From Caldisericia bacterium (GTDB taxonomy: Bacteria > Caldisericota > Caldisericia > JAAYUI01), in contig JAGOOK010000006.1 in assembly GCA_017992555.1 (NCBI GenBank), positions 1 through 52,768 of the forward strand: a DNA stretch of 52,768 nt, written 5' to 3'. This document shows positions 9,480-16,322 of this stretch, piece by piece (within the stretch, counting starts at the first letter, position 1; each line of letters opens with the position of its first letter). The notes under the pieces are model-generated. The model saw only the letters and a program-made list of their open reading frames with translations, did no database searches and had not been told where the DNA came from. Position numbers and translations under genes: made by a program.

Positions 9480-9980
9480 CTACTTTCTGTTCCAGGGCCT
9501 CAATGGATGCTTGGCCAGCACATAGGAGGCAAGTGGAATGGATTTTCCGGTCTTCTCGTCAAAGAGTGGCGTTCCGCCCATGTACATCATGTCTCCAGGG
9601 TCGCCATACTGGTTTAGCCCCTGCTCTTGCGCCCACTGCCTGAAAAGCGTTTCCTCTCCAGGAGCAAATTCCGTGAGCCATGCTGGATCAATATCATTCC
9701 ACGGCCTGTCGCGATGGTTGGAGCGGATATACTCGTACCTTTCCCTTGCCTCACCCTTTGCCTCGTCAAACAGAGGGGAGCCGCCTGGGTACACCATGTC
9801 TTTTGGATCGCCAACGTAGTTGAGCCCCTTGTGGGCAATCCAGGCCTCAATCCTTGGCTTCTCTTCCTCAAGCGTCGGTCCCACTGATTTGTCTCCAAAA
9901 ATCCATACTGCCACCAAGATGCCTGCAATTAGCATTAGAGCGGCCACCACAATGGCTACCGGAACTGGTCTTCTTGTCAT
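9480..9980 (-). CDS. Membrane-anchored protein with two YGDP repeats
   Basis: The start is placed at the ATG at 9980 because AAGGAGG precedes it by seven bases and the membrane segment follows directly; a longer frame to 10061 lacks a site. The 166-residue product has one transmembrane helix (about 8-28) and two tandem copies of a ~50-residue unit at about 43-95 and 113-164. Both copies read GLN-x-x-GDP, DM-x-Y, GG-x-PLFDE and end in RPWN. The repeat is probably extracytoplasmic. I do not recognise a function; the internal duplication is clear. It is transcribed divergently from miaA and ends at a strong terminator. Confidence 0.8.
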   Translation of the reverse strand: MTRRPVPVAIVVAALMLIAGILVAVWIFGDKSVGPTLEEEKPRIEAWIAHKGLNYVGDPKDMVYPGGSPLFDEAKGEARERYEYIRSNHRDRPWNDIDPAWLTEFAPGEETLFRQWAQEQGLNQYGDPGDMMYMGGTPLFDEKTGKSIPLASYVLAKHPLRPWNRK

Positions 9981-10045
9981 TTGCGCCTCCTTGAATACCA
10001 AACAGGCCAGATACCCCTGTTGTTCAATATGATATTTAATCCCCT

Positions 10046-10073
10046 TTGCCTTATTTGGCAATTCTGTTATAAG
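10046..10073 (+). promoter_or_regulatory. Candidate miaA promoter
   Basis: TTGCCT (10046-10051), 16 bases, then TATAAG (10068-10073). The GTG start of miaA lies six bases further on, so the transcript would be leaderless or nearly so, although AAGGAAAG before the GTG could also serve as a Shine-Dalgarno site if transcription starts elsewhere. Confidence 0.4.
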
Positions 10074-10079
10074 GAAAGT

Positions 10080-10991
10080 GTGAAGAAAGTAGCTGTAATA
10101 TTTGGCCCGACTGCAAGCGGGAAGACAGACCTTGCCGTAAGACTGGCAAAAGAGTTTGGAGGAGAGGTTGTTTCTTGTGATTCACAACAGATATATCGCG
10201 AGCTTTTCATTGGTACTGCCAGGCCGACAGAAAATGAGATGGACGGAATTGTCCATCATCTCCTGGGGCATGTCAGCGTAAGGGAAAAATACAATGTTGC
10301 CAAATACCTTGATGATGTGAGCATTGCAATAAATGGGGTTCTCTCCAGAGGAAAGCTACCGATAGTTTGCGGTGGCTCTTACATGTGGCTAATGATGATG
10401 ATTGATGGTATCTCGAAGACCCCGGAGGGTGACTCGGATCTGCGCAGAAAACTTGAAAATGAAGCCAAAGAGAACGGATTGGAGGCCCTCTACGTCAGAC
10501 TCCAGGCGGTTGACCCGGCCTCAGCGTCAAAGATAAAACCGACTGATTTGAAAAGGATTGTAAGGGCACTGGAGATTTACGAGCTTTCCGGAAAGACCCA
10601 GTCGGAGCTTTTTTCCGAGAGAGAGCCGTTGCCCTATGATTTCATCAAGATTGCCATCACGAGGCCAAGGGAAGAGCTCTACGAGAGGATAAACAGGCGC
10701 ACCGATGAAATGGTCAGCGCCGGCCTGCTTGACGAGATAAAAGCAGTAATTAAAAATGGCCTTGAAGCTGATGTCCTCAGGGTGATGTCCCATGGGTACC
10801 CTTTCCTGATCGATTACTTTCATGGCAGGGCAACGCTTGAAAAGGCGCTCTCGGACATGAAGCTCGTGACCAGGCACTATGCAAAGAGGCAGATGACTTT
10901 CATCAGGTCAAGGCAGGATTTTAATGTGTTTGATGCAAGAGATTTTGATGGAATTTGTTCTTTTGTCCACGCAAAGCTTCTTGACAAATGA
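10080..10991 (+). CDS. miaA: tRNA dimethylallyltransferase
   Basis: Transfers a dimethylallyl group to N6 of adenosine-37 in tRNAs reading UNN codons. The product of 303 aa from the GTG at 10080 has the usual family length; the frame is open further upstream, but conserved sequence begins exactly here (VKKVAVIFGPTASGKT). The P-loop is at residues 9-16, followed by the substrate-binding strand VVSCDSQQIYR and the motif GTARPTENEMDGIVHHLLGH. The C-terminal part carries HYAKRQMTFIR, typical of MiaA. AAGGAAAG precedes the start. The SDH-type protease gene follows after 44 bases. Confidence 0.95.
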   Translation: MKKVAVIFGPTASGKTDLAVRLAKEFGGEVVSCDSQQIYRELFIGTARPTENEMDGIVHHLLGHVSVREKYNVAKYLDDVSIAINGVLSRGKLPIVCGGSYMWLMMMIDGISKTPEGDSDLRRKLENEAKENGLEALYVRLQAVDPASASKIKPTDLKRIVRALEIYELSGKTQSELFSEREPLPYDFIKIAITRPREELYERINRRTDEMVSAGLLDEIKAVIKNGLEADVLRVMSHGYPFLIDYFHGRATLEKALSDMKLVTRHYAKRQMTFIRSRQDFNVFDARDFDGICSFVHAKLLDK

Positions 10992-11035
10992 CAGCGACTG
11001 GAGACATTTAACAGGACAAAAAAGGAGGACACAAA

Positions 11036-11992
11036 ATGGACCCTACAAGGAACGAACGCCACCAGGCTATAGAAAGGATCGAGGCCGAGAGAAATTCGAA
11101 AGTCATATCCTACATTCTCCATCCGGAGGGCGCCTCGATTGCTGATGATGTCGTCCCTCCGCTCTACCACCAGCTCATGACAATGGGCAGAACAGACAGG
11201 CTCGATGTAATACTAGCATCCAGGGGAGGTTCACCAGAGAGCGCCTGGAGGATTCTGACTCTTTTGAGAGAATTTACGGACCATCTATCGGTCATTGTCG
11301 GTTTCAAGGCCTTCAGCGCAGCGGCATTCATTGCCCTTGGTGCCGACGAAATTGTCATGTCGCCACTCTCCGAACTTGGCCCCGTGCACATACAGACAGC
11401 AAGCCCGCTTGCGCCGATCGGTGCTGACGGGAACCCGGCATGGGTCAGCCCTTATGACATCATGACTTACGTCGAGTACGCAAAAACAAATGGCGCCAAC
11501 CCGGAGATGATATTTGGCGATATTGACCTTCACCCGCTTGTTCTTGGTTCTGCAATGAGGGCGTACAATCTCGCCAAAATGGTCGCCACAAAGTGCCTTG
11601 GCCTTTCTGGCAAAACCAGGGGGCAGAGCGAGATGGACAGAATAGTCGACGCATTTATTGGTGGTACGCACTCCAGCAGCATGCCATTTACAAGGTACGA
11701 TTGCCTTGAGGAGCTGAAACTGCCTGTGACCTATGCCTCGCCACAGCTTGAGGCCAGCATTGGCATGCTGGTTTCAGTTTACAACCAGAGCGTGTCATAC
11801 AGCTCGGAACCGGAGACCGACCCGGTTTCAAAAAGGGAATACAGGACAATAACTCCAGCAATCCTTGAGAGCCTTGGTCTGACCCAGGTCTACAAGAGAA
11901 GGATCGAAAGGATTGTCACACCAGAAGGCAACGTCACCGAGGTGCCTGGCTGGGGTGGATGGATGAACGAAACCGTCCAGGAGGCGATGTAG
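11036..11992 (+). CDS. SDH-type serine protease (ClpP/crotonase fold)
   Basis: A 318-residue cytoplasmic protein of the serine dehydrogenase proteinase family. Diagnostic features are LDVILASRGGSPESAWRI (oxyanion-loop region) and GFKAFSAAAFIALGADEIV followed by MSPLSELGPVHIQ; S94 in AFSAAA is the likely nucleophile. There is no signal peptide or membrane helix, in line with the soluble SDH branch rather than SppA signal-peptide peptidases. The start is fixed by AAGGAGG seven bases before the ATG. A perfect TTGACA overlaps the end of miaA (10981-10986), but its -10 partner is poor, so separate transcription is uncertain. A strong terminator follows. Confidence 0.85.
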   Translation: MDPTRNERHQAIERIEAERNSKVISYILHPEGASIADDVVPPLYHQLMTMGRTDRLDVILASRGGSPESAWRILTLLREFTDHLSVIVGFKAFSAAAFIALGADEIVMSPLSELGPVHIQTASPLAPIGADGNPAWVSPYDIMTYVEYAKTNGANPEMIFGDIDLHPLVLGSAMRAYNLAKMVATKCLGLSGKTRGQSEMDRIVDAFIGGTHSSSMPFTRYDCLEELKLPVTYASPQLEASIGMLVSVYNQSVSYSSEPETDPVSKREYRTITPAILESLGLTQVYKRRIERIVTPEGNVTEVPGWGGWMNETVQEAM

Positions 11993-12013
11993 AAAGTTTC
12001 GCTTCCGATAAAT

Positions 12014-12043
12014 AAAAAAGCCCGGGTTTCCCCGGGCTTTTTT
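12014..12043. terminator. Bidirectional rho-independent terminator
   Basis: AAAAAAGCCCGGG (12014-12026), loop TTTC, then CCCGGGCTTTTTT (12031-12043): a perfect stem flanked by A and T runs, so it can stop transcription both from the SDH-type protease gene (plus) and from the Ig-repeat protein gene (minus). Confidence 0.92.
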
Positions 12044-12058
12044 ATATGGAGAGAGCGT

Positions 12059-13459
12059 TTATTTGTATTTTATGGTAAATTTGACCACCTTTATCGTGCC
12101 ACAATCTGCCTTTATTGTTATTTCGAACATCCTTTCCTTCTCATCATGCTGTTTACCAGGCATTGTTATTGTGACCTTCACCTTTTTCTCGTGGCCATTT
12201 GGAACTTCCAGCCTGTCAGGGCTGAACTTTATTGCAGAGGAGCCTGAGGAAGCAGAAAACTTCATGTTCTTGCCTGTTTTGTTCTTGATGAGCAGGTTGA
12301 AGGATTCTCTCTGACCGGCCTTTAGTGGTGTATTTGCCGGGTTCTTCTCCCATCTTACCTCAAATTCACAGTTGTTTACCGGTGGCGTTTTGTAGAAGAT
12401 CCTGAAGGAAATCTGGGCCTTCTGTCCGCATGAGGCAACAAGCACAAACGAGAACTTTGTGGAAGGTTCTTTGCCGACTGGCGGCTGTTTTACTGTCACC
12501 TTCAGAACAAACTTTGCGCCTGGCTCCAGCTCAAACTCTCTTACTGAAAACTTGAGAAATTCACCGGAATATTCAACCTTGATTGTGGTTTTTTGAGTGC
12601 CCTTGTTTGTGACTTCGAGCGGGAACTCAGCCTCCTGGCCAGGATCAAGCTTTACGGATTCCGGGGACTTTTGCCATCTGAAGGTAAACTTGCATGATGG
12701 CTGTTCTGTTGCCTTAAAGAACACCCTGAATACGATTTCTTTTCGCCCACCACAATCAGTTGCAATCACAAAGGCCCATTTTGAGAAAATCTCCTGGCCT
12801 TTTGCAGTCTGTTTTACTATTACTTTCAGGACAAACTTTTGCCCGGCCTCGACAGAGAATTCGTTTACCGAGAAACGGAGCCCTTCGGTTTTTGGAGTCA
12901 TCTTGAAGGTTATTTTGGAAGTTCCAAGATTTACAACCACAAGATTGTATTCACCCTCTTGCCCTGGATCGAGCTTGCCTGATGTTGGATCCTTCTCCCA
13001 CTTGACGCTATACCTGCACTCCTGGGTGATCTTGTATCTTGTTATAAACTTGAATTCCAGCTGTTTCCCATATTGGGAGACAAGCTTTATCATCCAGTGG
13101 ACTTCATTGGAAATTCCAGATTTTGGTGGTTGTTTGATTTTGACTGTCAGCTTAAAAGTGCCCTTTGGTGCGACCTCGAATTCAGCATTTCCTAGTTCCA
13201 GTCCGGTATTCTCAGAAGAGGCCTTTATCTTGAGCTCCTCCATGCCGCAATTGTTTGTGACCAGCAAAGTAAAAGTCTCTTCCTGGCCAGCTTCCATTCC
13301 TACCGTTGCGGGCTCTTTTTCAAACCTTGCCGTAAAGTTGCATTTTTCTTCTTTTCCACCACCACCCTTGTCGCCCTCTTTTGCAAACAAAACAGGTGAG
13401 AAAGCAAACAATGGGACTGCCATGAGGATGGTCAATAAAATCGCCAACAGTTTCTTCAT
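12059..13459 (-). CDS. Secreted protein with four Ig-like repeats
   Basis: The start is placed at the ATG at 13459 behind AAGGAGG; the signal peptide starts there (MKKLLAILLTILMAVPLF). The 466-residue protein consists of four repeats of about 108 residues, starting at C40, C148, C256 and C364. Each opens with C-x-F/Y-x-x-(R/K)-(F/W), followed by a GQE turn and a T/V-N strand, as in bacterial Ig-like (COG1470-type) folds. Repeats 2-4 have a second cysteine 88-89 residues later, always in CG, which suggests one disulfide per repeat. In repeat 1 the second cysteine is at 71 instead. It is probably an extracellular scaffold or adhesion protein without an anchor. No enzymatic domain is visible. 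Confidence 0.85.
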   Translation of the reverse strand: MKKLLAILLTILMAVPLFAFSPVLFAKEGDKGGGGKEEKCNFTARFEKEPATVGMEAGQEETFTLLVTNNCGMEELKIKASSENTGLELGNAEFEVAPKGTFKLTVKIKQPPKSGISNEVHWMIKLVSQYGKQLEFKFITRYKITQECRYSVKWEKDPTSGKLDPGQEGEYNLVVVNLGTSKITFKMTPKTEGLRFSVNEFSVEAGQKFVLKVIVKQTAKGQEIFSKWAFVIATDCGGRKEIVFRVFFKATEQPSCKFTFRWQKSPESVKLDPGQEAEFPLEVTNKGTQKTTIKVEYSGEFLKFSVREFELEPGAKFVLKVTVKQPPVGKEPSTKFSFVLVASCGQKAQISFRIFYKTPPVNNCEFEVRWEKNPANTPLKAGQRESFNLLIKNKTGKNMKFSASSGSSAIKFSPDRLEVPNGHEKKVKVTITMPGKQHDEKERMFEITIKADCGTIKVVKFTIKYK

Positions 13460-13537
13460 TTGAAACCTCCTTGGTCTTTTCTGAAATCTAATACGGTGCA
13501 TGTATTTAAAAAGTTTACACTTTAATAAAACTCTCTC

Positions 13538-13565
13538 TTGAAAACAGAAAATTAAATATTATATC
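13538..13565 (+). promoter_or_regulatory. PadR gene promoter, leaderless configuration
   Basis: TTGAAA (13538-13543), 16 bases, then TATATC (13560-13565). The ATG of the PadR gene begins 11 bases after the -10 box, leaving a leader of only a few bases and no Shine-Dalgarno site. Confidence 0.5.
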
Positions 13566-13576
13566 GAAATCCGATA
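13562..13576. promoter_or_regulatory. Inverted repeat abutting PadR start codon (candidate operator)
   Basis: TATCG-AAATC-CGATA is a perfect 5-bp inverted repeat with a 5-base centre. It overlaps the -10 box and ends at the base before the ATG. PadR proteins commonly repress their own operon by binding such palindromes, so autoregulation is plausible. Confidence 0.45.
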
Positions 13577-13912
13577 ATGGAAGACGATATATGTTTTGAA
13601 GGAAACTTCACCAAGGATTTTTTTCTTGGGTTCATCAAATTGCATATACTGCACCATTCAACGAAAGGTCCGGTATATGGGCTCTGGTTTATCGAGGAGC
13701 TTTCGCACCATGGCTACAAGATAAGCCCTGGGACGCTTTATCCTATCCTCCACCAGCTTGAAAAGAGTGGTTATCTTGAGTCATTTAAGAAAAGAGTTGC
13801 TGGAAGGCTCAGGATCTACTATGAAGCTACACAAAATGGGAAGAAAGCTCTGGATGAGGCAAGGGAGAAAATCAGGCACCTTATAAAGGAGGTTTTGTAT
13901 GACAGGGATTGA
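13577..13912 (+). CDS. PadR-family transcriptional regulator
   Basis: A 111-residue winged-helix regulator. The PadR signature is evident: GFIKLHILHHSTKGPVYGL, WFIEELSHHGYKISPGTLYPILHQLEKSGYL (recognition helix GTLYPILHQLE) and the wing GRLRIYYEATQNGKKAL. Its last 14 bases overlap the P-type ATPase gene, whose Shine-Dalgarno AAAGGAGG lies inside this gene. The two are therefore co-transcribed, and the regulator probably controls the pump. An inverted repeat sits at its own start codon. Confidence 0.92.
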   Translation: MEDDICFEGNFTKDFFLGFIKLHILHHSTKGPVYGLWFIEELSHHGYKISPGTLYPILHQLEKSGYLESFKKRVAGRLRIYYEATQNGKKALDEAREKIRHLIKEVLYDRD

Positions 13913-16322
13913 TCTTGGATTGACTTCTGCAAAGGCGAGGGAACTTCTTTCAAAATTTGGCCCAAACAGGATATTTAAACCGTATACGGTGAGCCTTATG
14001 GGCATCTTTATTGAGGAAGTCACGGAGCCAATGATCCTCTTGCTCCTCGTTGTCGGTATCATCTACAGTTTTCTGGGTGAGCTTGGCGATTCGATAACGA
14101 TATTCTCGATCATAATCCTTCTCACGCTTGCCGAGGTGTTCAACGAATACAGGGCCAAAAAGGCCGTCGCAAGTCTTAGTGAGATCGCCTCTCCGAAGAG
14201 CAAAGTGATAAGGGACGGCAATGTCACAGAGGTTGACTCGCTTGAGGTAGTGCCTGGCGATGTTCTTGCCCTCTCCCAGGGAACAAAAATTGCTGCTGAT
14301 GCAAAAATAATCAGGTCGGTTGGGCTCCAGCTGGACGAATCGGCACTCACCGGCGAGTCGTTCCCGCAAGACAGGGACGCTGGTGAGGCCATATTTGCCG
14401 GGACCGCCGTTGTTTTTGGTGAGGGTGAGGCAACAGTTGAAAAAACCGGTGCAAGCACAAGGCTTGGTGAGATAGCTGCAAAAACAAAGGCTCTAAAGCC
14501 ACCAAAAACCGCCCTCCAACGCGCAATGAAATCGCTCTCCGGCCAGCTTGTGTGGGTGGCACTTTTCTTCTCGATAACGATACCGCTTGTCGGGTTTCTC
14601 AGGGGCGGGGACTGGAAGGCCATGATATTGACGGGCCTTACGCTCTCTTTTGCCACAATTCCGGAGGAATTGCCAATCATCATCACGATGGTGCTGGGCA
14701 TAGGTGCCTACAGGCTGTCCAAGAAGAACCTCCTGATAAAAAAGCTCAAGGCGGCTGAAACGCTTGGCAACACCACGGTCATTGTCACCGACAAGACAGG
14801 GACAATCACGCAGGCAAAGATGTCTGTTGCAGCCACTTTCCCGAAGGACGCAAAAGAGTCCCTCTCCCTTGCACTCCTTTCAACCACCGATTATTCAAGC
14901 AACCCGCTGGAGACATCAATAAAACAGAAGGCGCTGGAACTCGGTGCATCGCCAGCATCGCCGGAAATTTTCAGACAGAGGTCAGTTGGCGATGGCAAAA
15001 AATCCAAATCTGTGATCAGAAAAAATGACTCGATTTATACCCTCTACAAGAGTGGCGCGCCGGAGGACGTGCTTACAAGCTGTGCCAGTGTCCCCAAAGA
15101 GGTCCTGGAAGAGCTTGAAAAGCAGGTGGAGAATGGCAGAAGGGTCATCGCCATTGCAACAAAAAACCTCACCCAGGGCGAGGCCAAAGAAGATTTTGAC
15201 AAGCTCGAAAAACAGATGGCGTTTGAATCACTGATCGCCTTTGAAGACCCGCCAAGGGACGGCGTCAGGGAAACAATAGCAAGAGCAAAAGGTGCCGGAA
15301 TCAGGACCATAATGGTCACGGGAGACCATCCGAAGACGGCCGCATTCATAGCAAACCAGGTTGGAATCGACACTGCAAACGTTGTGACTGGCGACAAGCT
15401 CGACCTGATAAGCGATTCAGAGCTGAAAGAAACCGTCAGGAGGGCGTCCGTTTTTGCCAGGACAGTCCCGGAGCACAAATACAGGATTGTAAAGGCGCTC
15501 CAGGAAAACAGCGAGGTCGTGGCCGTGACTGGTGACGGAATCAACGATGTTCTGGCGCTCAAGGGCGCAGACATCGGCATCGCAATGGGCAAAAGGGGGA
15601 CCGATGTTGCCAGGGATGCGGCCGAAGTTGTACTCTCCGATGACAACTACAACACAATTGCAAGCGGAATCTTTGAGGGCAGGGCGTTCTTTGACAACCT
15701 TCAAAAGGGCCTCAAATACTACCTTTCGGTCAAAATAGCCCTCGTGCTGACATTCCTCCTGCCTGTAATCCTTGGCGTGCCGATGCCGTTTGCTCCAATC
15801 CAGATAATCGTCCTCGAACTGTTCATGGACCTTGCCGCCTCCGCCGCTTTTGTCGCAGAGCCTAAGGAAAGCTCCATCTACACGAGAAAGCCCAGAAACC
15901 CGAAAGAGAACGTCCTTGGGTCAAAGGTGCTTGCTGACATCGCCATCAAGGGTTTTGCCCTGTTTGCAACCGTCTGGATCACATACGGCCTTGCTCTCTG
16001 GCTGAGCATTGGCGATGCGAGTATCGCAAAAACACTGGCCTTTGCGGCGTGGATGTTCGGCCATGTGGCCCTGGCCTTTGCCTCCAGGTCGGACAGAAAA
16101 CTGCTTGTCCAGATGAACCCGTTTGGCAATGTGGTCATGGACCTGTGGGGGCTTGGAGCCATCGCATTTTTGCTGCTTGGCGCCTATGTGCCATACCTCA
16201 ACGAGAGGCTCCAGCTGTTCCCGGTTTCACCATCGCTCCTCTTGTGGCCGCTCGGGATTGCGGTTGTGGTCATGCTCCTTCTTGAGGTGAGGAAGCTGTT
16301 TGGGAGGAAGAATTCCCAATAG
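13899..16322 (+). CDS. P-type cation-transporting ATPase
   Basis: An 807-residue membrane ion pump of the calcium-ATPase-like P2 group. Landmarks in order are TGES at 151-154 (actuator domain), the membrane motif PEELP at 255-259, the phosphorylation site D298 in DKTGT, MVTGDHP in the nucleotide/hinge region, and GDGIND at 545-550. Several hydrophobic helices surround them. Classic Ca-ATPases have PEGLP in helix 4, so the second glutamate is unusual and the ion (Ca, Mn or other) cannot be fixed from the sequence. Expression is coupled to the overlapping PadR gene. The 3' end overlaps the convergent AAA_13 gene by 53 bases. Confidence 0.93.
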   Translation: MTGIDLGLTSAKARELLSKFGPNRIFKPYTVSLMGIFIEEVTEPMILLLLVVGIIYSFLGELGDSITIFSIIILLTLAEVFNEYRAKKAVASLSEIASPKSKVIRDGNVTEVDSLEVVPGDVLALSQGTKIAADAKIIRSVGLQLDESALTGESFPQDRDAGEAIFAGTAVVFGEGEATVEKTGASTRLGEIAAKTKALKPPKTALQRAMKSLSGQLVWVALFFSITIPLVGFLRGGDWKAMILTGLTLSFATIPEELPIIITMVLGIGAYRLSKKNLLIKKLKAAETLGNTTVIVTDKTGTITQAKMSVAATFPKDAKESLSLALLSTTDYSSNPLETSIKQKALELGASPASPEIFRQRSVGDGKKSKSVIRKNDSIYTLYKSGAPEDVLTSCASVPKEVLEELEKQVENGRRVIAIATKNLTQGEAKEDFDKLEKQMAFESLIAFEDPPRDGVRETIARAKGAGIRTIMVTGDHPKTAAFIANQVGIDTANVVTGDKLDLISDSELKETVRRASVFARTVPEHKYRIVKALQENSEVVAVTGDGINDVLALKGADIGIAMGKRGTDVARDAAEVVLSDDNYNTIASGIFEGRAFFDNLQKGLKYYLSVKIALVLTFLLPVILGVPMPFAPIQIIVLELFMDLAASAAFVAEPKESSIYTRKPRNPKENVLGSKVLADIAIKGFALFATVWITYGLALWLSIGDASIAKTLAFAAWMFGHVALAFASRSDRKLLVQMNPFGNVVMDLWGLGAIAFLLLGAYVPYLNERLQLFPVSPSLLLWPLGIAVVVMLLLEVRKLFGRKNSQ

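Noticed and set aside
14063-14701. Minus-strand open frame of 212 codons opposite the P-type ATPase
   Set aside because: Low-complexity Ser/Thr/Pro product antisense to catalytic motifs of the pump; no own promoter or ribosome binding site.
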